Source: Leuctra nigra
Taxonomy: Eukaryota > Arthropoda > Insecta > Plecoptera > Leuctridae
Assembly (NCBI GenBank): GCA_934045905.1
Contig: OW203762.1
Coordinates: 22,972,345 to 23,036,344 of the forward strand
Direction of reading: 5' to 3'
DNA length: 64,000 nucleotides
Within the stretch, counting starts at the first letter, position 1, and every line of letters begins with the position of its first letter. The position numbers and the translations under genes are program-made. This document shows, one piece after another, positions 25,244 through 35,748 of this stretch. Below the pieces are notes generated by a model. The model was not told the origin of the DNA. It did not search any database and saw nothing but the letters and a program-made list of their open reading frames with translations.

Positions 25244-26337
25244 AATATTAGTTGTTTAGCCTTCCAGTCGAATTAAAAAGAGAATATGAGTCCTAAATAA
25301 AGTGAAATAATTACAATTGTTGTACGTACTTAGAGTGTTTGTTTCTAGAAATTATGATCGATGTTCTGCCCTTAAAATTAAAACCCCAATGTTTACTTCC
25401 GAGTCCCATCTCTCAAAAGTTTGTCACATTTTTGCAACAGATATTTGAAAAATGTTTCACACGGTTATTAACTCAACGTCAAACCCAAAGTCAACACATT
25501 TTGAAGACGGTTCCTCGAATTGTTTCCAGCAACGGGCTACAAGTGAACTATTAATTATCCACCTTTAGACCAGTGAATGGGAACCCTTTTCACGCTACAT
25601 TCCACCTTGGTCCACCTAAACGACTTACCTCAACTCCCTGGCGAGTATTTCGCCATGTCTGTTTAGTAATTGTAAACTATAGCCACAGCACTGATCTGAC
25701 CGCTTTGCTTCTGTATTGTCAATGAAAACGATGAGCACAATAGACGTGTCATGTATCTTACCTTAACGGTATTTTCACTTCAAGTGCTCCAGATACCTGT
25801 GGTCAGGAATGGGTTAATATATGGATGACATATTTGAAATATGCTGCTCCTAAATCTGTCTTATGATAGTTTGACTTTATGCGGGATCGTGTGGGTTCAG
25901 AGAAGAGACAATTGGAGGTGAGAGACGAATTATAATAGAAGTCTGAGCAAGTGGGAACAAAAAGACGTAACAAAACAACCGGGAGGCTTTCGTCGGATAC
26001 GCAACAGAGGGTAGAAGAAACGTACGAGAAATAATTTTTGAATACTTGATTGTGCCCAATTCTAGTAAATATTTTGTCAGTCGAATGTTGATTTTTTGTC
26101 AAATTAAACCCGAATTTGATGATTAGAAATTGCATGTAAATTAATAGTGTAGTTACATACATACAAATATTTATTAGAAACAAATATGTGTCCTTGCTTT
26201 GATTCTGTGGTCTGTAATCAGTACGATAACAAAAATATTTTTTTAATATCATGTTTGAAAACTCAAGTTTAATTGTAAACAGAAAAAAAATCAAGTAGAA
26301 AGAATATATCCATTCTTTCTCCGATACTTTTATTAAT

Positions 26338-26590
26338 GATACTACGGAGCAAGTTGGCCCAGGCAAAAACGCACTGAACGTGTACTTTGAAGGGCCCGGG
26401 TTCGATTTCCTCGGTCAACTTTCCTGACTGAGGAGTTTTCCTAGTTTCCCTCAGTCCAGAGGAAAATACTGAAAATGTTTCCCACATCATATTAATCCGA
26501 CCTTCTTTTTCAGACCCCACCTCCCTATCATCGTCAAGATCATTCATCGTCATTAACATCGCTGCAGAACGGTGCACCACTAAAATAAAT
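26338..26590 (+). mobile_element. tRNA-derived SINE copy, plus strand
   Basis: Head ACGGAGCAAGTTGGCCCAGG, B box GGGTTCGATTTCC, conserved CTGACTGAGGAGTTTTCCTA and TTTCCCTCAGTCC blocks, then a CATCGTC-rich stretch and the tail GCTGCAGAACGGTGCACCAC. Same family and order as 53812-54092. The long minus-strand open frames crossing this element (25803-26694) are by-products of it and its neighbours, not genes. Confidence 0.85.
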
Positions 26591-29500
26591 AAAACTTCAC
26601 ACAGCATCCCTGGACCAGAACGCGGAAGTTTCCTTGTCGAGATGACGACAACGCTGATTAAACCACGGTTCAATAAGTAATTAGTGCTCAGCAATATCAG
26701 AGTGGTTCCATGTAGGGCTAGTATTCCTCGCGTTAACTTTTCTCAGCCATAAATTCTGGTTGGTGCTAAACTCTCTACAGATTTATTCACTAATGTGTCT
26801 TCATTTAGGGGTTAAGAACACGATGCGAGCGCACTCTGTGGATAATAAACGAGATAATGAACAACGAGGGAAGTTGGTACATGAGCGGGAGCATAATCAC
26901 GGACAACTACCATTATCATAAACTAGATGTAGCGGTATGTTTGGTTGCTGTGTGGAACTATGATTATCGAATATTGGCCGTAGATTTCGATTTTAGGTTG
27001 CGATAGAAACAGAAGGAATGTTGTGATTATGATGTGGTTTCAGAGTGTGTTTTGTGTGTGTTTGTATGACACAAGTAAATGATAGTTATTTGTAAAGATG
27101 GTATTTATAGTATACGAGTATGTTTTTTATTTAATTTAAATTTTCACGTTTTTTTTTAAATATTTTTTTTGCATCCCTTCGGTATACATCATAGACCAAG
27201 AATTTGAACTAATTCTCACAAGAAAATAATTGGCTAATTTTCTAGAAATTGTGTTTGTTTATTTTTGTAGGCCCCCTCCACAAATGATTAGGTAACATCA
27301 ACTTTAAAGTATTCATACACAAGCTAAAATCGTTCTAAAATAGGCATACATTTAATAAAACAATCGGTTATATGGTGCCAAGCTCGTACCGGTGCTCGCT
27401 CATCAACACTAAGCGTGCGAGCGTTTTCCAAGTTATTTTAATTACTTATAAAGAACATAATTGATGTTAAATTGTTATAGGCAGTAGGGTGCTGGAGACA
27501 AGAATGGCTCGTTGGTCACATGTCAAGAATTCTATTTCATAACTGAATTTGTACTTTGCAGAAGAAGTAGAATTCAGATTGAAACTAGCAGTGAGTTTTA
27601 TGTAGAGCATAGTGACGTCAGAAGTCGCGATAACTCATGGACATATTATATTTTGCACTTCCCAGTTTACAAGGATGAACAACTGGCAAGAAATCAAAGT
27701 TACGACTTTCTAACATTTTTATATCATTTTTCTCAGGCATGGTGTGTATATAAAAACAGCCATAACATTTTATACGACATTTTCTTTGACTGAATGAGGA
27801 GTTATATTGTTTACCTTTTTCTTCTTGCTGCATTATTCCCGACACGAGATGATATCAAAGGAGAAGCTATTAGCTTTATGACGGGTAAGAGAGAGGAATA
27901 TAGAAAGTGTCCCTGGAGATGATGAGGGAGGAATCTGGGCTGAAACCAGGATTGACGCACCGGGTGATATTTTCCTATTATCTCAGTCGATAGCAACAGT
28001 TTTATATGCGCCTTCTGTGAAGATGTATTCTTTTGGACTTTGGTGATAGCACATCATTTTATATCTAACGTGATATGATGATGGATTCGAAGAGGAAAGT
28101 AATTCTTCTCTTCGGTTTTTCTTCAATGAAAACTTGCTCTTATTGAAAAGTTTTAATGGTAGTTTGTAAAACTACCATGCTATTCATGCTATTTGGAAAA
28201 TTATAATGTTATTTTATTGCATCAATACTGATGAGTTTATTGATTTTTTGAGAATGTTACCATTACCATAATTGTACACAAATAAATTATATATTTTCTG
28301 TGTAAAATTGTCTGGGATTTAAATGAGTATACATTTATTGTTAATGTTTTACTCCTGCTGATAAGCTATAGGCGTTTAGCTTATCATGGGTCAAGTTATG
28401 AATATATTTACGAATTTTATATCTCATACATTTTTACCAACTTTCTAAATTTTTGTAATTTGTTAGTTTTCATATCATTCAATTGTAATTTGATTGTCTC
28501 GTTACATATTTTTAATGACACGTATTAATTAACTAAATGCAGTGATTAAGAAAACGTTCTTGTCTAATTAGTCTGACAAATGTAATCAGGTTAATAGAGC
28601 GCGTCGGTTTTGTTTTGTTTCCGCCTCATCCCCGTCTGTCTCCAGAAGATCTGTATCCCAGTCAGTGCGTCGGAAGGGATGTGTAAAGGTATAATACAGT
28701 GATGGATTGCACAAGTAGTTTAGGGAGTTTGTAAAATCTCAACAGGATCCGGCACTTTCCAGCACTGATTATTCCACCACCTTAACACATCTCAACTGGT
28801 TGTCAGGCGGCGAGACGAGAACAAAAGAGATGCTGCGGTTATTTCAGAGCCATGGAGATGAGAACTAATGCTCTTTAGAAGCCGTCCTGTTCAATGAATG
28901 TCTGCGAGATTACTGCTGTCTGGAATATGCTTATGTGTTGGGGTGTTGATTTCGATCACGAAGAAGTATTGCGGCGAAGAAGACGCTTGCAGAAGCTTTG
29001 GTCTTGAAGAGAAGATCAAGTATAGAATTAGCAACAAATCGTATTTTCAGGACTGTAAGGCAAGTACGTGTTAGGAAGCTATGTATTTTAAAATATTGTG
29101 TTTGGCACCTGCAATCTTTTGCTATTTTTGATTCAAAATGTATAATTATTGACTTCAAAAGTATCAATCATCTAAAGTGATGGTTTCAATTGTATCGGTT
29201 ATTATGGTATAAGCTCCAGACCATATTATTTTGAACGAACATTATGGTTAAAAAAAAATTGGCTAGCCGTTAGAATTAAAATATAAATCGATCCTTGTTA
29301 AATTTATCAGTTTTTGTTTCGTTTGTTTTGTTTTTTAGAACGGTTTACCTCCACAGGACAAAACTATTTCCAAAAAGTTATTCCTAACTTCATACGGAAG
29401 ATCACTAAGAAATTATTCAAGTATGCATTGTCAAAATCAAATGAGTTGAAAGTCGTCCATGGAAATGCCCATGAAATTGGTTCAACGACAAAATTACTCT

Positions 29501-30998
29501 TTGTTTCCTATCAATATGTTTGATTCCTTCGCATTGTGCAGCTATTTTGTGTTTTGCACTTTTGTCATTTTAACACGAACTTAATAGGCTTATGTTTAAT
29601 GAAATTCTCTTTTAGTCCATTCTAAATTCTTCTCAATTACTTGACATTTCCTCCTCTCGACGCTTATTAGTGTTCTAAGTTAATAAAAACACTGTTCTGC
29701 AAATGAAATGAAACGAGTGTTTTAGAACTCGATTAGAGGACTTATTTCACGGCAAATGATTTCACAGCGAGCAACTAGCAAGTGAAGTCGCGCCCCTCCA
29801 GCACGCTGCATCCAGCATCTCAAGTTAAAAGACTTGTATAATCTTCATGTCCACAGTGCAAGGCGAACAAAGTGGGTGGGTTGGGATCATTTGCAACTGT
29901 CTCAACATTTGATCAACTCAACAAAACGGACATTATTTTTGTTATCATCAAATATTTCGCCCTACAATCGAAATATTTTGGTGAAATACATTTTTTAAAC
30001 TTTTGTTCCTACCATATTAACAACAAGATGATATTTTATGTCCACACATCTCGATAAAGATTCACTGTCAGAAGTTTGCAACCACAGTGATTGTTGAAAG
30101 GAACTTATTTACCTATATTTATTTACAATATTCAATAGCAAAAACAATTTCTGCATCTTACTGATTACCTACTCTTTTGGTATGTTTTTTTCTTGCTTCA
30201 TTGAAACCTAGAGAATATTTTCATAATTAACCATTGCACTATGGGTGGGCATGTTGACAACAAATAAACAAAATATCTTGTACACATTTTCGCAATTGTA
30301 CCTAACACATATAAAACCGTCAATGAGAGCCATTATTTTAATTTGAGAAAAAGACACCCTAAATCATCATTCTCACTAATTACTCTTGTATGTTTTTCAA
30401 CCTTCTTTTATTACCAGAAACTTTATGCAGCTATAAAAAAACACGTTTACCAATCTTCCCCCATTCCCTTTACTCGTTTTATACGTATTTCTTTGAAATA
30501 CTTCGCCATCCCCCAGACTAAAAATACACTCATTTGGAACTCTTTTTCACCCCTCTGAAAACAGCGGCATTCGTGTTCCGCTTTTGCTTTCTTATCAATC
30601 GCGCGCCGCCATTATCTACCGGCGCTGTTGGAGAAGTGGAGCTAATTACAATTACATCCAGCCCCGGCGTCAAGTATTAGATTTATCTGCATGGTTATTT
30701 CACATCCCGACACTCAGGCTGCTATTCCTACTCTATAAATTCGTCATATTTATATTCGTGAAAACTCTGTGGTGTGGGAGAGCAAAATGTTGACATTACA
30801 CAAAGAAAAGTAAAGGGATGGAGGAACAAAAATGTAGCTCATCATCCTGCGTAGCACCGTTACAATATTATCTACGATAAATCATGTAAAATCCCCTTTC
30901 ATGAACCCCATTTCTAATATACAATCAAAATTAGAAGCGCAACTAAATTCAAGGTACAACAATCCAAAATAAACCAAAATATAAAAAGATCTACGGAA
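26591..30998. other. Non-coding DNA with two perfect short hairpins
   Basis: No gene recognised. Two perfect 10-bp-stem hairpins lie 180 bp apart: ATGGTAGTTT/AAACTACCAT at 28156-28178, and TGATAAGCTA/TAGCTTATCA at 28359-28386, which presents two opposed GATA-factor cores. Open frames in this stretch are short and AT-biased. Confidence 0.5.
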
Positions 30999-31245
30999 CA
31001 ATTTGGTTCTTCACTTGGTAGACTCGAGTTAGATTCCCACTGTTGTCCTTCCTGATTATGGTTTTTCATATAGTTTCCCTGTCAAGAGGTGAATTTTGGG
31101 ACTGGTTCCCTAAAGACCACAACCGCCTTTTACATACCTTCCATAATTTCCCTTTCTTCATCATCGTCTCCCAATTCTCATCATAATCATTCATACGTTA
31201 TCATAGCCTAGGCATTGAAGACGTAAGATTTTGCCCTCAAGTGAC
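30999..31245 (+). mobile_element. Old tRNA-derived SINE copy, plus strand
   Basis: Degenerate member of the same family. It has a weak head with a diverged B box (GAGTTAGATTCCCAC), then CCTTCCTGATTATGG, a TAGTTTCCCTGTC block, the CTTCATCATCGTC stretch and a TCATAGCCTAGGCATTGAAG tail matching the full-length copy's TTAGCCTCGCTGCAGAAC region. Confidence 0.7.
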
Positions 31246-33064
31246 TCACCGACTACTAACTCTGTATTTCTCAAGCCTCAGCCGCAAACAATAGCCACGG
31301 TAATGTGTATGAAGATATTATTGTGATTTTCTAAAATATCTTGATATATTTTCTGATAAGTTAGATTAGCATTCACTGGGATTGATTTAGACATTATCCT
31401 GATTATGTTATCACACTGCTATTACGTACTAGAGGATTGACCCTCTCCGATCGCTCGAACGATTACGAACACATCTGTGATGAGTGCCACGGAGGTTGCA
31501 GAGCAATGCTTCATATTCTCAAGTAGGAAATGCAAGTAACAATGACTATTTCATCAACAATACAAAAAACTGATCTTTATAACGATTTCGGGAAGATTCA
31601 AATCTCGGAATGTATGAAATCAATAAAATAAACAAGTTTACAGATGGATTGATTCAATCGACGTGCAAGTGTATTTGTCCTGGAGCTTGGCCGATGCAGA
31701 GAAAGAAGCGTGCTGGATGGCTGGGTTGAATTGTAAGGTAAAAGAGGGTGAAATCGGGACGGATTTCGCGAGGGGGAAGAGCCACCGAGAGCTATGCATA
31801 TCAAGGATTGGTAATTCGTTTTAGTCTCGGGTAATTTACTTTTTTCGTTTCGTGTTTTATTTCCACTCTTTCTCTCCCTCACTCTCCGCCGTTCGCTTGA
31901 AGCTAATTGTGCTTCGAATGAACATAATCTCGAACACCAACGTTAATTCGAGGAATTCGTTATGCGGACCAGAAACCATGGAAAACGAGTTACTTCTTTA
32001 TAAAGTTTGTTATCTATATATGCGATGTGTTCATAATGACTGGGGAAAAAGTTTTTAACTTGAAAATTTTTACTCACTGACGTTTGAAATTTTATACTGT
32101 GATGTATGGAATAACATTCGAGTTTTTAGATATGACCAATTCTTTCCATCAATCAGAAATCAAATAATTAAAAAGTGTAAACTGTCATAATATTTCTTCA
32201 AAAAATGACGTAAAACTTCTGCCGCTTTTACAACTGAACTTGGAATTTTAAGAATATGGACAAAACATTTGTCGCTCTTATTTAATATTTGGATGGCTTT
32301 GGAAGACGAAGAGTTTTTCATAAACGTTTTATATGTGAAAATATACTAAAATAATCCCTTATAAGATGAGAAAATGTTCAAATCCCAAAAAATTTAAAGT
32401 TATTTCGCAAGTTTGTTTATTTCAACTCAAAAAACTAAATGATTCCAAACTCTCCTAAAATATTACTTGATAATGTTACGTATATTAACCATTTGTGTAC
32501 CTATATTCATGATTTCCCTAATTATTTCGATATTTTCAATCAAAAAATCCCATTTTCTCAATATTACATGAATATAGGATTTACTCTCTCAGCTCTTCGA
32601 CGATATATTGTAATAAATTACAGTATCATTAATATCAGTGAATTAAATCAAACACTTCCAAAAAAACCTAACTTTTCTATTCACATTATGATAAGAATTC
32701 GTTGCATTACATTAGAGGTGTTCCACGTAATGTTTTGTGTCTCTATTAGCCAGGTAGATGTTTTAATGAGCTCGCATGAGCGTTAATCCTCTGGCATATC
32801 ATTTCACATCTATCGTGCAGCGTATTGTATCATACACGGTTCCACTATCTTCCAAATATGTCCATTCCATTAATATAATTGCAGGTGTGTGGGCCAGCTG
32901 TAAGTCACGCCCTCGAATATAATGAATATTCAGATTTCAGATTATCTCTTCTATTTTCGTGAAATATAATGACAATAAAAGGTTCCATATTATGTCATGC
33001 GATCCTCATTCCTTGCTAATTTCAAATACATCGTACTAATTTAGTCTTCGAATGAGGAAGTGGA
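31246..33064. other. Non-coding DNA, nothing recognised
   Basis: AT-rich with chance open frames only (for example 32439-32786). No motif array or repeat from elsewhere in the window noticed. Confidence 0.5.
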
Positions 33065-33082
33065 AGAGGCGCCGGCGCCTCT
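33065..33082. repeat. 18-bp perfect GC palindrome
   Basis: AGAGGCGCCGGCGCCTCT is a perfect palindrome with three CpG steps, unusual in this AT-rich setting. It sits 20 bp before the first copy of the 274-bp tandem duplication. Confidence 0.85.
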
Positions 33083-33101
33083 GCATGGGGACTATTATGT
33101 G

Positions 33102-33640
33102 ACTTATCGCGTCAATCTGGGCGTACTTTTCACAGTTGTCGTAATTCGTGTAAAGCATGCATGGATATCTGACTTTTATGAGAAAGATAAGTTTTATAGG
33201 AATGTTGGAAAAACAAGGATATCAAAATACTGTTTCAAATACAGCATTTTCTTTAGTTTTTCTTTAGAATCGGATTTTCGAAGCGAATAATGCTGGAAGG
33301 GTAACCTTAGGAAAGTTCTCCCAAAAAGTTTTCCAAAATTCGCTTAAATTTTTAAAGAAATATGATACATATGTTACTTATCGCGTCAATCTGGGCGTAC
33401 TTTTCACAGTTGTCGTAATTCGTGTAAAGCATGCATGGATATCTGACTTTTATGAGAAAGATAATTGTTTTGGGTATGTTGGAAAAACAAGGATATCAAA
33501 ATACTGCTTCATACATAGCACTTTCTTTAGTTTTTCTTTCGAATCGGATTTTCAAAGTGAAAAATGCTGGAACGCTAACTTTCGAAAAGCTCGCAGCAGT
33601 TTTCCAAAATTCGCCTAAATGTTGAAAGAAATGTGATAAC
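33102..33640 (+). repeat. 274-bp tandem duplication, two copies
   Basis: The segment starting ACTTATCGCGTCAATCTGGG at 33102 restarts at 33376. The first ~85 bp of the copies are nearly identical. Later parts differ by substitutions and small indels (for example AAGTTTTATAGGAATG versus AATTGTTTTGGGTATG). Neither copy has a continuous frame, so this is a duplicated non-coding block about 2 kb upstream of the kn promoter. Confidence 0.95.
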
Positions 33641-34599
33641 TATAAGCATCGTTAAAGCAAAATATATAAGTATTTGTGCATTTACAATCTGCATTACTAA
33701 ATTGTCTGACGTATACCTTCAATGTCTAAGCTACAAAATAAAACCTACCTGTATAAGATTTCCTTCTCAATTCTAAATATAGTTCTTCAATCAGCTAAGA
33801 GTCTGCACTCGTTTGTTTCTTGCGTCGTAGGAATATGCATCAATACAGCTCCTAGATTTATCATTATAGAGCAATGCATTAGTCGACGTCCACTGGAGCA
33901 CATAACTCAGTCTCTCCACGTCTTCTGCATTATGTTACAATCTTCATTAGACTAATGGCTGTGGGACTAATAGGTGTGTAACAATGTGCAAATAATGCGT
34001 CCTGGTTGACACTGGGACTGCAGATTGCTGCAACGGGGCGGGGTTCACGACTCTCTTTGCACACACTTTGATGCGTGCGATGCGCTACCAAATGTCTCCC
34101 AGAGCTGATGACCAATTGGGAGTTAGGGATTCAAATAGTCATGGGTCCAAACAAATCGTAAATCTTGTTGGAGACGAAGAAATTACGAGTCTGAGTTTGG
34201 GTCTTTATCAAGCACATATATAATGATAACTTATGGTTATAACTACAGACGTTAATGAAGAAGTCTCTTCTTTGTTAATTGAGGATTAAGATACAAGAAG
34301 AAGTTTTTACCTCGAATTAAGAAGAAGACTTTCTCTATTTTACGTCTATTAAACGGACAATTCGAAGTACATTTTGTGAATATTTGTCACTTCCAAGTTC
34401 TCGTGTGCGTTTGATATCAGTTGATATGATATCTCAGCATCATCGGCCTAATTGATGGGTATTACGTAATTAAAAGTGTCATATCTTTGGATTGTAACAT
34501 CACATAGCTCAATTAATTCTGGGGCGTTCCTTTTCGGCTTAATATCTTATTAAATAATTTATTTATAATTACTCTTATTGTAAAAGCTCGTTTATAAAT
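33641..34599. other. Non-coding DNA upstream of the CpG-rich promoter block
   Basis: No gene, repeat or strong motif cluster recognised. Confidence 0.5.
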
Positions 34600-35287
34600 T
34601 TGCATGAAATTGCGTTTTGGTTCGCGTGTCGAGTGCATCGTATATGCGTCGTGCGTAGTGCGTGCATGCGTGCTCCTCTCTCGCCAGCCCCTCCACAAGT
34701 GCCGGCGTCTCGCGGGTTGCCTATCTCCGCCGTCCGCCGCCGGAGCTCGCCACTGATGCTGTACGGCTCCAGTCCACCCCCGCGGCCCGCGCACCCCCCG
34801 ACACTCATCCCCCCACCACGCCAACACAAACAGATGATAATGCTATGACACCACTGGGTCGGCCTTTAACTGACGTCATCTCTCTCCCATTGGTCGATAT
34901 ACCGTGTTGTACTCCCCTGTGATTGGATGGGATTGTTGAGGGGTGTGGTTAAGACCCCCAGTGGCGTCTCTTAATGTGTCCTCGTGTATCACGGCGACGT
35001 CTCTGGGGGTGTGGCGAACGCCGAGGTGTACCTCGAGAGGAAGGCGAACTCTCAGTACGCGGCGATAGTTCGCTGTGTTGTTGTGTTGCATCCCCTTGCC
35101 GTTTCATCCCCTTGCCACCCCGCGGCGAACGCGAAGTGTCCGCTCCGCAGTCAGCAGGGGTTGTTGTCAGTCGGTGGTTCTGTGTCACGAGCGGTGGTCC
35201 ACCTTCTTCACGCACTCCACATTGAACGAGCACGTGTCAGATATCAGTGAACACTTAGTGAATTCAACAAGTGACAGTGTGAACTCC

Positions 35288-35311
35288 ATGTGGTCGACGA
35301 CGTCAGCTTGA
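35288..35311 (+). CDS. Upstream ORF, 7 codons, in the kn leader
   Basis: ATG at 35288 opens MWSTTSA followed by TGA at 35309-35311. It is in the same frame as the kn exon, and this TGA is the last in-frame stop before the main coding region. If the leader is transcribed from the Inr candidate at 35169, this is the first ATG met by a scanning ribosome and could dampen kn translation. A chance short ORF is the alternative. Confidence 0.35.
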   Translation: MWSTTSA

Positions 35312-35517
35312 ATCCTGATTAACGCGTGTTCGAACCTTCGACGACAGAGCCACGGTGACTCTGTCCAGACCGTTTCATCGACGCTGTCCTACGACGACTG
35401 CACGACGCGGTCCGACGACTTCCCCTCTGTCGAGCGCGGATATACGACGGCTTCCCCGTGGCCGGCGTTGTCCCTGCCGTGTTCGGCGCCAGTTGAACTG
35501 GACCCCGTCGCCGCGGC

Positions 35518-35529
35518 ATGGGGGCGTAA
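35518..35529 (+). CDS. Three-codon upstream ORF overlapping the kn start region
   Basis: ATG-GGG-GCG-TAA, with a strong initiation context (GGC before and G after the ATG). It is out of frame with kn by one register and ends within the conserved WGRKLYP coding stretch. A perfect splice donor, GTAAGT, begins at 35526, 8 nt after the A of this ATG. In most arthropod kn proteins, as I recall them, the start is M-E-W-G-R-K, so this ATG is probably the relic or mis-assembled form of the true start codon rather than a dedicated uORF. Confidence 0.4.
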   Translation: MGA

Positions 35530-35581
35530 GTTGTACCCTCCGCCCGGAGCGGGACCGACGAGAGTGGGCGCCGGGGGGCTG

Positions 35582-35748
35582 ATGTTCGGACTCCATCATC
35601 ATCAGGATCCCACCGCCGGAGGGTTGCATCATCATCATCATCATCATCAACCGCGGGGGCCGGTGACGAGTCTCAAGGAGGAACCTCTGGCGACGACGCA
35701 GCTCTCGGCGAGGTCATGGATGCAGCCGACGGTCGTCGATCAGAGCAG
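35582..35748 (+). CDS. kn: knot/collier (COE/EBF) coding exon 1
   Basis: Amino-terminal exon of the COE-family transcription factor. From the first in-frame ATG it reads MFGLHHHQDPTAGG, a seven-histidine run, QPRGPVTSLKEEPL, then SWMQPTVVDQS. MFG is also how vertebrate EBF1 starts, and the QPRGP-TSLKEEPL block is characteristic of arthropod Knot. The in-frame sequence upstream (from about 35519) encodes WGRKLYPPPGAGP, matching the start of Drosophila Knot as I recall it, but no in-frame ATG precedes it after the TGA at 35309. True translation may therefore begin further upstream. The context of the 35582 ATG is weak (C at -3, T at +4). The exon ends ...GATCAGAGCAG|GTTGGT at 35748, phase 2, joining exon 2 as D-Q-S-S-V-G-V-G-R. 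Confidence 0.85.

Larger units (their letters stand above)
34600..35581 (+). promoter_or_regulatory. kn: kn CpG-rich promoter block and 5' leader
   Basis: Composition changes abruptly from AT-rich to GC/CpG-rich at about 34620 and stays so up to the first kn exon. A TATA-less core promoter is suggested at 35167-35200: TCAGTC is a perfect initiator (TCAKTY, A+1 at 35169), and GGTCC falls exactly at +28 to +32, matching the DPE consensus RGWYV. Known family behaviour: many insect developmental regulators use Inr+DPE promoters with no TATA box. The inferred leader from 35169 to 35581 contains only two ATGs, both upstream of the first in-frame ATG. A first exon further upstream in the 34640-34830 GC block cannot be excluded. 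Confidence 0.55.

Noticed and set aside
25803..26694. Long minus-strand open frames (187 and 141 codons)
   Set aside because: They run through the antisense of the SINE at 26338-26590 and adjacent AT-rich DNA; no domain, no splice structure, low-complexity hydrophobic composition.
34600..34848. Proline-rich open frame as a possible upstream kn exon
   Set aside because: No convincing donor at its end and overlapping open frames on both strands, as expected for CpG-rich promoter DNA. Kept only as part of the promoter block.
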